Assembly: GCF_007362475.1 (NCBI RefSeq)
Contig: NZ_CP041687.1
Coordinates: 1,922,001 to 1,986,000 of the forward strand
Source: Chryseobacterium sp. SNU WT5
GTDB lineage: Bacteria; Bacteroidota; Bacteroidia; Flavobacteriales; Weeksellaceae
Direction: 5' to 3'
DNA length: 64,000 bases
In this document: positions 53,773 through 61,671 of the stretch, piece by piece
How positions within the stretch are numbered: the stretch's first letter is position 1
Layout: each line of letters begins with the position of its first letter
Program-made: the position numbers and the translations under genes
The notes under the pieces: model-generated
Database searches by the model: none
Told to the model about the DNA's origin: nothing
The model's input: the letters and a program-made list of their open reading frames with translations, nothing else

Positions 53773-54369
53773 ATGACAAAAGAAGCTAAAGTATTAGTAA
53801 TACAAGATATTAAAGAAATGTTGCAAGATGCCAAAGTAGTCTATGTAGCAAATCTAGAAGGAATGAATGCTGCTGCAACTTCAGAATTCAGAAGACTGGC
53901 ATTTAAGCAAAATATTACAATGAAAGTTGTAAAAAATACGATGCTACAAAAAGCAATGGAACAAATGGAAGGAGTAGATTACTCCGATATGTTCCCTTCT
54001 TTCAAAGGAAATACTGCTTTGATGATTTCTGAAACAGCAAATGCTCCGGCAAAGTTAATTCAGGGATTCAGAAAAAAAGCTGAAATTCCAGCTTTGAAAG
54101 CTGCTTATTTACAAGAAACTTTCTACATCGGAGACGAAAACTTGACCACTTTGGTGAACATCAAGTCTAGAGAAGAAATGATTGGTGAAATCATCACATT
54201 GCTTCAATCGCCGCTTAGAAATGTTCTTTCTGCACTTCAAAATAAAGAAGATGCTGCTGGAAAAGCTGAAGAAGCCGCTCCGGAAGAAGCAAAGGCAGAA
54301 GAAACTCCAGCAACAGAAGCTGCTCCAGAAGCAAGTGCTGAAGCTCCAGAAGCACCTAGTGCAGAGTAA
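53773..54369 (+). CDS. rplJ: 50S ribosomal protein L10 with acidic C-terminal extension
   Basis: 198 residues, about 25-30 longer than the usual L10. The body (1 to about 160: VVKNTMLQKAMEQM, FKGNTALMIS, and the L12-binding helix LLQSPLRNVLSALQNK) is normal. It is followed by an Ala/Glu/Pro-rich tail (about 163-198) of low complexity. Anchors L12 to the ribosome. No attenuator-sized gap precedes it, so the L10 leader control known from E. coli is not apparent here. Confidence 0.96.
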   Translation: MTKEAKVLVIQDIKEMLQDAKVVYVANLEGMNAAATSEFRRLAFKQNITMKVVKNTMLQKAMEQMEGVDYSDMFPSFKGNTALMISETANAPAKLIQGFRKKAEIPALKAAYLQETFYIGDENLTTLVNIKSREEMIGEIITLLQSPLRNVLSALQNKEDAAGKAEEAAPEEAKAEETPATEAAPEASAEAPEAPSAE

Positions 54370-54423
54370 TTAGACTCAAAGAAAAATCAAAATAAATCGT
54401 TCAACAACAAAAACATTATTAAA

Positions 54424-54789
54424 ATGTCAGATTTAAAAAACTTAGCGGAAACGCTTGTAAACCTAACGGTAAAAGACGTAAATGAATTAGCTACTATCTT
54501 GAAAGATGAGTACGGAATCGAACCAGCTGCTGTAGCTGTTGCTGCTGGAGGTGGTGCAGGTGAAGCTGTTGAAGAAAAAACAGAATTCGACGTAATCCTG
54601 AAAGCTGCAGGTGCTTCTAAATTAGCAGTTGTAAAATTAGTTAAAGATTTAACTGGTGCAGGTCTTAAAGAAGCTAAAGATATGGTAGACGGAGCTCCGA
54701 CTGCAATCAAAGAAGGTATCTCTAAAGACGAAGCTGAAGCTTTGAAAAAACAATTAGAAGAAGCTGGTGCAGAAGTAGAAGTAAAATAA
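54424..54789 (+). CDS. rplL: 50S ribosomal protein L7/L12
   Basis: 121 residues: [33 protein letters not shown], an Ala/Gly hinge ([11 protein letters not shown]), and the C-terminal domain [35 protein letters not shown]. Recruits translation factors. Followed by a strong terminator, not by rpoB. Confidence 0.98.
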   Translation: MSDLKNLAETLVNLTVKDVNELATILKDEYGIEPAAVAVAAGGGAGEAVEEKTEFDVILKAAGASKLAVVKLVKDLTGAGLKEAKDMVDGAPTAIKEGISKDEAEALKKQLEEAGAEVEVK

Positions 54790-54811
54790 TTTCTATTTAC
54801 ACGACATACAG

Positions 54812-54846
54812 AAACCGCTTTCCATTGGAAAGCGGTTTTTTTTTTT
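54812..54846 (+). terminator. Terminator of the rplKAJL operon
   Basis: Perfect 12-base arms AAACCGCTTTCC (54812-54823) and GGAAAGCGGTTT (54827-54838), loop of three, then T8-T10. It ends the operon before rpoB. Confidence 0.92.
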
Positions 54847-54976
54847 ATTTTATCAATATGTTAAAATGCTTAATGTTAATATATTGCATTTTAAAAGTAT
54901 GATTTCTATCAAGATCACTTTTAATTTCGAGGTTCATAAAAGTCCAGTAAACTACTGTGTGGCGCATATCGAATTA

Positions 54977-55007
54977 TTGTATTCATCAAATATAAGGCGT
55001 ATTTTTG
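54977..55007 (+). promoter_or_regulatory. Promoter of the adhesin-like gene
   Basis: TTG (54977-54979), 20 bases, TATTTTTG (55000-55007) followed by CAAATT. Confidence 0.6.
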
Positions 55008-55150
55008 CAAATTAAATTTTATATTAAAAAGGAAGCAGTTGTGAAATTGTTGATCAGTTTATTATGGGGTTAATTTTATTAAACAACTTTACTGAAATCC
55101 TATTATGATCTCCTTTTAATTTAACAATTGACCTTATAAACACTTACTGA

Positions 55151-58100
55151 ATGAACATGAATTTTACTAGATTCTTAAGATCTTTTGCCCTTATTTTGAG
55201 TGGATGTGCTTTGGCACAAAGTCCCAATCTGGAAATGGCCAAAATTACTGGCGATGGAAATCCCACGGGAAACGGACCCGCTACTTCAGCTACGATCACC
55301 CTTCTCAAAAATAGCAATAATCCCACAGGAAATACATTTAGTACCTATTCTCCTGACTTGACAGCTACCTATGCTATTTCTAATTCGCAATATGTTCCTA
55401 CAACGACCTTCACAAATTCTAGTGTTGTGATAGGTTTAGATACCGCGGGTGTTCCTGGCTATGGGCCCATGAACTCTTACGGTGCTCCAGCAAACAATAA
55501 TTTTACCTCATCGGGTTCCACGGCAGGTAATGGAATTGATGTTCTGAATAATTATGGAATAAAATTTTTAGTACTCACTCAGCCTTTACGGACCAATAAT
55601 ATATCCACTAGTGGTGCTTATTATATGGCGGACCTTACTATTACTTTTAATCGAGCCGTAAATAATCCGATTATTCATTTAGGTGGTTTAGGTGGATACG
55701 TAAATACTTTAGGGTTTGCTTCAGGATTGGAGCTAACTGGTTCTAACATTGCTTTGAGTAATCTGCTATTAGAACGGGTTTCGGGAAATAGTCCTGCAGG
55801 AATAACAGTATCAGGAAAGCAGATTTATAATAGTTCTACATACATCTATGCTGATGGGGTAAATTCTGGTAGTGGTTCTATTAGGGTTAAAGGGAATGGA
55901 ATTACCTCGCTGAAATTTCTTGTATTTATCCGCGGTGATGGTTACATGACAGACCCGATTAACTGGGCTACTTATGATACAGACGGTGACGCTTTCACCA
56001 TGGGAATCAGTGTTCTGGAAAGTGACCTCCAAGTGACAAAAACCGTCAACAATGCAAATCCTACCATTGGCAGTAATGTTATTTTTGCAGTAACTGCAAA
56101 AAATAATGGACCATCTAATAATACGGGAGTTCGGGTAAATGATTTACTACCCTCAGGTTATACGTACGTTTCGCATACTGCTAGTACAGGAAACTCATCT
56201 TACGTGCCGGGAACTGGTATTTGGACGATCGGAAACCTTGCTGATGGTGCAACAAGCACTTTATCGGTTTCTGCAAAGGTAAAAGCAACGGGTAATTATA
56301 CCAACACCGCAACAATTAGTGGGGATAATGGGGACTTTAATATTAATAATAATAGAGCGACCGCGCAAATTTTTGATCCCCTGGATTCTGATACCGATGG
56401 CTATATGGATAATGTTGATTTAGATAGCGATAATGATGGGATTCTTGATAGCAATGAAGGACGGTGTGTAACTCCTGTCAAATCAGGAAGCTGGACGTCT
56501 TCAGGAAATCAGGCGACTGGGGCCGCAGGGGTAGGGATTTCATTCAACTCTACACCAATTAGCGGATCTACCAGTAATTCTTATACTCCTACAGGGGCTT
56601 TTGCGAATGCAACAAACTTTTGGCAATCTACAGGAATTATGGGTAGCCCTTCACTAGAATTTGAATATTTTTGGGATACTTCACCAGAAGGAGGTACAAC
56701 GCCAGCAAGTACAGATGCTGGAACGAGACAAGTTACTGTAACATTTGCTTCTCCCGTAAATAGAGTATTATTAAATGTTGACCGCCTTGGTGGGTATGGC
56801 ATTAGCAGCTCTAATTATTACTCTAACTCCGCTGAGTTTAGCCTTACTACTGCTAATGTTTTAATGCGTAAACTAAGTGGTAATAGTCAGTTCATTGTAA
56901 ATAACAACAAATTTTTTAGGGACCCTAATGTAAATCTAGGAACTGCTATACCTTCTGCAGAAGCAACAACTGGAATTACTGGGACTGCTGCTGGCACGAT
57001 TGAACTGAAGAAAAATGATGGTACAGCATTTACTTCGTTAACATTTACGGTAACAGGTGTGGGCGTTGAGGGTACCGGTGCCGATGGTTTAGAAATGATT
57101 TTTGAAGTTTGTAAAGATCAGGATACAGACGGAGATGGTATTCCAGATTATTTAGATTTAAATTCAGATAATGATGGTTGTTCAGATTCTAATGAATATT
57201 ATAATAATGCGACCAGTGCCGCTTCCGGTCAGCAATTTGGACAAACTGGGGGAGCTATAGCGCCTGTAAAAGCAGACGGAACTGTTAATTTACCTGCAGC
57301 AACATATTCCAGTTCAACTGGCGGAAATGTAACTGTAGCAACTACTGCTTCTATTAACTCACAACCTACAGACAAATCCGTTAATTCAGGATCAACTACA
57401 ACGTTTTCAGTAGGAGCAAGTTCGGAAAATAGCACCTCGTTTGCAAGTGGGATGCCAGTTTATGGAACACCGGGGAATAATAATTCAAACCTCACTTATC
57501 AATGGCAAGTTAGTTCAAATGGTGGATCCACTTGGACCAACATTTCCAATGGAGGAGTTTATTCGGGTGCTACTACTAACACAATAACCATCACTGGAGC
57601 AACAGTTGGGATAAATAATTACCAGTATCGTGCAAAAATTACCGTTAAGAATAATATCTGTACCTCTTTAACATCTCAGGCAGCAAAGTTGAATATTCTT
57701 CTGTCTTTAGATTCTGATGGCGATGGTATTCCTGACGATATCGATTTAGATAACGACAATGATGGGATCTTAAACACTGACGAAATGTATTGCGATCAGA
57801 ATACAGCGCCAAATGGGGCGTTTCCCGTTTCAACTGGTCCTGCGACGACACCTGCATTTACCAACCAATTGCTATTTTTTGACTGGTCTGGTGTGACTTT
57901 AAGTGGGGCCGCTACATATCCAATTGTAAAAACAGTCGTTCATAATGGGGTGACTTATACTGCCAGTATTAGTAATTTCGCAGGAGCAAATCTTATTTCC
58001 AGTAAGAATTTAACGTACGGTGGACCATCCCAGATGGTGGGGCGTTATTATGATCTAGGGGGAACTTTTCAAGCGGCCTTTAAAAACACAGCAAATACAT

Positions 58101-58990
58101 CAACAGCAACATCATTTAAGGTTACGATTTCTGCTAAAAAAGGAACCATTGAATACCCTGTGAATGTGGTCGTTTTTGATGCAGAAACAACCAACAGTGC
58201 TCAAAATGAGCAAGTGAAATTTGTGGTTGATGGCAATGGTTCGCCCTTCGCTTTGCTCGAGCAGACTGGCACGGGATCTATTGGAACTAACATTACGGGA
58301 GTAGGAACAAACACCATCACCTACGTTAACACCCAAAGCAGTAATGTGAACGCGCTGTACACCACTCAAGGTTATTCTCCCTCAGTGACGGTAAGTACAG
58401 TCGTGAATAGCAGTCAGCAGGGTATCGGATTTGGCGTACGCCTTTATTGCGACACCGATAATGATGGAGATCCAAATTTTTTAGACCTTGATTCCGATGG
58501 CGACGGATGTCCAGATGCCGGCGAAGGTGGTCGGAAATTTCCGAATACCAGTTTTGCAACCGCTATTGGATTTTTAGGAACTCAAGTACCAAATAAAAAT
58601 CTTGGAAATACGGTAGATGCTAATGGTATTCCCATTATAGCAAGTCCAACAGGGCAAACAATAGGAGATTCGAAAAATGCAGCGGTTAATTCTTGCATCT
58701 GCTACAACGATGCGAATACCACCGGAACTGCGCTACCAACAAATCACGGCATTACCTTATTGAAAAGAGCGGGCGCGGGTAATGGTAATTGGCCTATGAT
58801 CAGGACAGGAGCGCACACGGCCTTAGAATCTAATACCAAGGGATTTGTGATCACCAGGATTCCAACCAGTGGTTTAAGTAATATAGTGGACCCCGTTGAT
58901 GGAATGATGGTTTACGACACCACTGCAAAATGTCTCAAAATATACAATGGCTTTACATGGAGTTGTTTTACTGAACCTACATGCCCATAA
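55151..58990 (+). CDS. Large exported adhesin-like protein: DUF11, TSP3 segments, Ig-like domain and C-terminal surface module
   Basis: 1279 residues. Signal peptide 1-23 ending SGCALAQ; LSGC could also be a lipobox. Regions: N-terminal beta-rich part (24-285), DUF11 domain (about 290-405, SDLQVTKTVNNANPTIGSN, LPSGYTYVS), four calcium-binding TSP3 segments (about 410-437, 655-683, 851-880, 1100-1123; each of DSDxDGxxD type) alternating with beta-rich units, one of them an Ig-like domain (about 733-847, YQWQVSSNGGSTW). Last 62 residues form a surface module (ALESNTKGFVIT, NPVDGMMVYDTTAKCLKIYNG) that recurs in the next genes. No canonical T9SS C-terminal domain was seen. Probably an outer-membrane adhesin; exact function unknown. 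It follows its own promoter within the rplL-rpoB gap. Confidence 0.85.
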   Translation: MNMNFTRFLRSFALILSGCALAQSPNLEMAKITGDGNPTGNGPATSATITLLKNSNNPTGNTFSTYSPDLTATYAISNSQYVPTTTFTNSSVVIGLDTAGVPGYGPMNSYGAPANNNFTSSGSTAGNGIDVLNNYGIKFLVLTQPLRTNNISTSGAYYMADLTITFNRAVNNPIIHLGGLGGYVNTLGFASGLELTGSNIALSNLLLERVSGNSPAGITVSGKQIYNSSTYIYADGVNSGSGSIRVKGNGITSLKFLVFIRGDGYMTDPINWATYDTDGDAFTMGISVLESDLQVTKTVNNANPTIGSNVIFAVTAKNNGPSNNTGVRVNDLLPSGYTYVSHTASTGNSSYVPGTGIWTIGNLADGATSTLSVSAKVKATGNYTNTATISGDNGDFNINNNRATAQIFDPLDSDTDGYMDNVDLDSDNDGILDSNEGRCVTPVKSGSWTSSGNQATGAAGVGISFNSTPISGSTSNSYTPTGAFANATNFWQSTGIMGSPSLEFEYFWDTSPEGGTTPASTDAGTRQVTVTFASPVNRVLLNVDRLGGYGISSSNYYSNSAEFSLTTANVLMRKLSGNSQFIVNNNKFFRDPNVNLGTAIPSAEATTGITGTAAGTIELKKNDGTAFTSLTFTVTGVGVEGTGADGLEMIFEVCKDQDTDGDGIPDYLDLNSDNDGCSDSNEYYNNATSAASGQQFGQTGGAIAPVKADGTVNLPAATYSSSTGGNVTVATTASINSQPTDKSVNSGSTTTFSVGASSENSTSFASGMPVYGTPGNNNSNLTYQWQVSSNGGSTWTNISNGGVYSGATTNTITITGATVGINNYQYRAKITVKNNICTSLTSQAAKLNILLSLDSDGDGIPDDIDLDNDNDGILNTDEMYCDQNTAPNGAFPVSTGPATTPAFTNQLLFFDWSGVTLSGAATYPIVKTVVHNGVTYTASISNFAGANLISSKNLTYGGPSQMVGRYYDLGGTFQAAFKNTANTSTATSFKVTISAKKGTIEYPVNVVVFDAETTNSAQNEQVKFVVDGNGSPFALLEQTGTGSIGTNITGVGTNTITYVNTQSSNVNALYTTQGYSPSVTVSTVVNSSQQGIGFGVRLYCDTDNDGDPNFLDLDSDGDGCPDAGEGGRKFPNTSFATAIGFLGTQVPNKNLGNTVDANGIPIIASPTGQTIGDSKNAAVNSCICYNDANTTGTALPTNHGITLLKRAGAGNGNWPMIRTGAHTALESNTKGFVITRIPTSGLSNIVDPVDGMMVYDTTAKCLKIYNGFTWSCFTEPTCP

Positions 58991-59002
58991 AAATAATTAA
59001 CA

Positions 59003-59548
59003 ATGAAAAAAATATATAGCTTACTGTTTCTTGCGATATTTCCTGCTGCAAAAGCGCAGGTCATTATTGGTGATGTCATCGGAACTGCTCCTTCCAATAA
59101 AAAAGGTTCTGTCTTATTAGAGTTTGCCAATACCAATAATAAAGGTCTTGTCTTGCCTTATCTTCGAACGCTGCCCACTACTCCCGCAGAGGGAACGATT
59201 GTATTAGATGCGTCTTCTGCAAATGCTGCTCGAGTGAAATATTATAACGGAGGGTGGATCGACTTGAGCAATCAGAACGGGATCGTCACGAGTTCGCTCA
59301 ACCAGCAACCCACGATTGCAAAAGCTCCTGAATTACCAGCTGCAAAATCGATTATAGGGTCCAGTTCTTCTACTGCAGATGGTGTTTTGGTTTTAGAATC
59401 TACAACCAAGGCCCTGGTTTTACCACAGGTTACAACAGTCGAAAATATTATTAATCCTGCACCTGGAATGATGGTTTATATTAACAAAGACGGAGCTAAA
59501 AGGCTTGCCGTTTTCAATGGCTCGAAATGGTCATTTTGGAAACCTTAA
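59003..59548 (+). CDS. Secreted double-module protein, copy 1
   Basis: 181 residues, unknown function. Signal peptide 1-18 (ending AAKAQ). Two copies of the surface module follow: about 30-88 (VLLEFANTNNKGLVLP, GTIVLDASSANAARVKYYNGGWIDL) and about 128-180 (LVLESTTKALVLP, NPAPGMMVYINKDGAKRLAVFNGSKWSFW). Such modules are common at the ends of flavobacterial surface proteins. It is 12 bases after the adhesin-like gene, so the pair is one operon. Paralogue at 60298-60843. Terminator at 59570-59598. Confidence 0.8.
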   Translation: MKKIYSLLFLAIFPAAKAQVIIGDVIGTAPSNKKGSVLLEFANTNNKGLVLPYLRTLPTTPAEGTIVLDASSANAARVKYYNGGWIDLSNQNGIVTSSLNQQPTIAKAPELPAAKSIIGSSSSTADGVLVLESTTKALVLPQVTTVENIINPAPGMMVYINKDGAKRLAVFNGSKWSFWKP

Positions 59549-59569
59549 AATTCCGATAGTCAGTAAATT

Positions 59570-59598
59570 AAGTCACTTCTTAAGGGGTGACTTTTTTT
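59570..59598 (+). terminator. Terminator of the adhesin/module operon
   Basis: Arms AAGTCACTTC (59570-59579) and GGGGTGACTT (59584-59593, two G-T pairs), loop TTAA, then T5. Confidence 0.85.
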
Positions 59599-59629
59599 GT
59601 TGAATAATGAAAAAATTTATTTATTTTTG
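59596..59629 (+). promoter_or_regulatory. Promoter upstream of the 59664 gene
   Basis: TTTG (59596-59599), 22 bases, TATTTTTG (59622-59629) followed by CATCC. Starts immediately after the preceding terminator. Confidence 0.65.
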
Positions 59630-59663
59630 CATCCACACAAATAGATCGAAAGATAATTAAACT

Positions 59664-60017
59664 TTGGAGAGACTTTTACTCTTTATTTTTCTAGCTTCTG
59701 CAAAGAACCTCTCTGGTATTCTACATGCCAGGAAATTTCTGCTATTTTTATTTTGCTTTTCTCTTAGTGTTAACCTAAGTGCTACCGAACATGAGACTGC
59801 AGACAATAGTACCAATGAGGATATTATATATGTAACAAAGGGTGCTGCGGTTTATGGTGAAACCAATACTATTGAGGTAAAGGTAGGTTCTGTTTCTACC
59901 AAGAAGGAGGAAGCAATTAAACTCCAGGTGGTTAAAAAGTCTCCGGTCAGTATTGTTAAGAAAAAAGAATCTAAACAGTTACAGGATTTACAACAAATAA
60001 TGGTGGCTGGCCAATGA
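59664..60017 (+). CDS. Small exported protein of unknown function
   Basis: 117 residues from TTG 59664, the only start codon available in frame. Long N-terminal region with a hydrophobic core (KFLLFLFCFSLSVNLSA), consistent with a signal peptide cut near residue 40. Then IIYVTKGAAVYGETNTIEV and a basic Lys-rich C-terminus. Similar small proteins with a YVxxGAxxYG motif occur in Chryseobacterium as I recall, function unknown. The GGAGAG that follows the TTG could hint at a mis-set start. Overlaps the following module remnant by four bases (ATGA). Confidence 0.55.
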   Translation: MERLLLFIFLASAKNLSGILHARKFLLFLFCFSLSVNLSATEHETADNSTNEDIIYVTKGAAVYGETNTIEVKVGSVSTKKEEAIKLQVVKKSPVSIVKKKESKQLQDLQQIMVAGQ

Positions 60018-60229
60018 GTAGAAAAGGTGGTCATACAGCATTAGAATCGAATACCAAAGGTTTTGTAATTACCACAATTCCAACAAGTGGTCTTTCTGAT
60101 ATTACCAATCCAGTCGACGGAATGATGGTATATGATACGACGGCAAAATGTTTGAAAATTTACACCGTAGATGAATCTTTACCAGTTAATACCGGATGGA
60201 AATGTTTTAAAACACCGGCTTGCCCGTAA
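60014..60229 (+). pseudogene. Remnant of an adhesin C-terminal module
   Basis: 71 codons from an ATG overlapping the previous stop. Residues TALESNTKGFVITTIPTSGL and NPVDGMMVYDTTAKCLKIY match the last 60 residues of the adhesin-like protein (55151-58990) almost word for word, but there is no signal peptide or any other domain. Homology continues a few codons upstream of the ATG (GGWPM in the same frame, as GNWPM in the long protein) until a stop at 59972. So this is more likely the 3' end of a deleted second adhesin copy than a complete gene. It may still be translated by coupling. Confidence 0.55.
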
Positions 60230-60242
60230 TCTAAACCCTTTT

Positions 60243-60278
60243 AATCCTAAAAGCAAAAATATCTGCTCTTAGGATTTT
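60243..60278 (+). terminator. Hairpin after the module remnant
   Basis: AATCCTAA (60243-60250) with TTAGGATT (60269-60276), extended by AGCA/TGCT after one mismatch. T-run is short, so it is a weak terminator or pausing site. Confidence 0.55.
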
Positions 60279-60297
60279 AACAATCAATTATAGAAAA

Positions 60298-60843
60298 ATG
60301 AAGAAATTAGGAATAATAACTGCACTATTGATAATGACCGCAAGTTCTGCGCAGGTCATCATCGGTGATGATAAAGGAACGGCACCGTCAAATAATAAAA
60401 GTTCTGTTTTATTGGAATTTGCAAACACTAATAATAAAGGAATTATACTGCCTTACGTGCGTACGGTTCCGGCATCTGCGACAGAGGGAACTATTATATT
60501 GGATGCCACTTCAGCCACAACTGCCCGTGTGAAATACTACAATGGAACGTGGGTAGACTTAAGTGGGCAGGATGGGACAGTGACCTCCGCATTGGCAGAC
60601 CAACCCACTCAGGCGGCAGTTGCAGAAATTGCAGATGCTAAATCAATTATGGGTGCGCAATCTTCTGCTGCAGACGGGGTTCTTATATTGGAATCAACTA
60701 CCAAAGCCATGATTCTACCTCATGTGACAGATGTTCAGAATATTGTAAGACCAGCTCCTGGTATGATGGTTTACGTGACTAAAGCCGGAGCCAAAAGGCT
60801 TGCCGTTTTCAATGGTTCGAAATGGTCTTTCTGGAAACCATGA
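60298..60843 (+). CDS. Secreted double-module protein, copy 2
   Basis: 181 residues, same length and layout as the 59003 gene: signal peptide 1-18 (MTASSAQ), module about 30-88 (VLLEFANTNNKGIILP, GTIILDATSATTARVKYYNGTWVDL) and about 128-180 (LILESTTKAMILP, PAPGMMVYVTKAGAKRLAVFNGSKWSFW). The last 53 bases are nearly identical to copy 1 (four differences), more than the rest of the gene. Its upstream neighbour is the module remnant, so the pair repeats the long-protein/double-module order. Terminator 60866-60892. Confidence 0.8.
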   Translation: MKKLGIITALLIMTASSAQVIIGDDKGTAPSNNKSSVLLEFANTNNKGIILPYVRTVPASATEGTIILDATSATTARVKYYNGTWVDLSGQDGTVTSALADQPTQAAVAEIADAKSIMGAQSSAADGVLILESTTKAMILPHVTDVQNIVRPAPGMMVYVTKAGAKRLAVFNGSKWSFWKP

Positions 60844-60865
60844 TATAAATAATTTCAAATTAATC

Positions 60866-60892
60866 AGCCACTTCTAATGAAGTGGCTTTTTT
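60866..60892. terminator. Terminator between module gene and radical-SAM pair
   Basis: Perfect arms AGCCACTTC (60866-60874) and GAAGTGGCT (60879-60887), loop TAAT, then T6. Between convergent genes. Confidence 0.88.
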
Positions 60893-60906
60893 AATAAATA
60901 AGTCTC

Positions 60907-61671
60907 TTACAATTTCTCCGTCAGGTATTTCCAATACCTTTTCGGTAAAGACTGTACATGAAGTTTTAAGTTTTTACGCTCCGGAATATTGGTTTTAAAG
61001 AAGTAGCGCTGCCATAATTTTTGGTACTGCATTTCTTCTTCGTGCAGCAGGTTTTCAGTTTTTTTAAAATGCTTGGTTTGTTCCCGGCCGGGTTCAAAAA
61101 ACTGGACTTCTTTTAAATCATAGAAAATTCCGTACTGTCTTTTCAAATCGTAGATCATCCATTTCTGATCCTGATAACGGTTTTTAAAATGGGAGATGAT
61201 CAGCGGCAGTACATTAAAATCAGGTTCTATCTTAGCGAAAAAGACCTCGTCCTGTAATTTCTCAAACCGAACAAAAGCATGCATCCGGTGAACTTCGCGA
61301 CTTATTGATTTGGTGATTTTTGCGATGTCCATCATGTCAGCATTGGCAAAGTTATTCAGAATATTTTCTTTGGGAAATTGAACTGAAAGCGAAACCGCGG
61401 CAAGAATTAAACGCTCCGCCTGATCGCTTTCCGATAAAAAAACCCGTAACAATTGCGAAACACCTTTTTTACCGAGGTGTTTCTCCATTTTTGCTAAAAC
61501 GCGGTCTGCTTTATGCTGATCAGTAAGGACTTCATGGGGTAAATCAAAGATCGATTCGGTATGGTATTTTTCGCTCGAAATAATAGTTGCCGGCTCCAAA
61601 CGGTATTCGTACCCCTCGAACACGGCAGTCAGCAAGCCTTCAAAAGTTCCGTCGTATAAAAGAATGGTCAT
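60907..61671 (-). CDS. Putative DNA modification/repair protein (TIGR03915/DUF4130 type)
   Basis: 254 residues. It begins ILLYDGTFEGLLTAVFEGYE, the family start, and ends RNLKLHVQSLPKRYWKYLTEKL, the family end (QxxMPxRYWKxLPE pattern). Pairs with the radical-SAM gene in many bacteria, and the two have been suggested to modify or repair DNA; the reaction is unknown. The ATG directly follows the stop of the radical-SAM gene on the minus strand, so they are an operon. Middle part has FVRFEKLQDEVFFAKIEPDFNVLPLI. Confidence 0.85.
   Translation of the reverse strand: MTILLYDGTFEGLLTAVFEGYEYRLEPATIISSEKYHTESIFDLPHEVLTDQHKADRVLAKMEKHLGKKGVSQLLRVFLSESDQAERLILAAVSLSVQFPKENILNNFANADMMDIAKITKSISREVHRMHAFVRFEKLQDEVFFAKIEPDFNVLPLIISHFKNRYQDQKWMIYDLKRQYGIFYDLKEVQFFEPGREQTKHFKKTENLLHEEEMQYQKLWQRYFFKTNIPERKNLKLHVQSLPKRYWKYLTEKL

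Larger units (their letters stand above)
54790..55150. other. rplL / adhesin-like gene intergenic region
   Basis: 361 bases: the rplL terminator, about 130 AT-rich bases with no feature I can name, the promoter at 54977-55007, and a leader of about 140 bases without an ORF. Confidence 0.6.
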
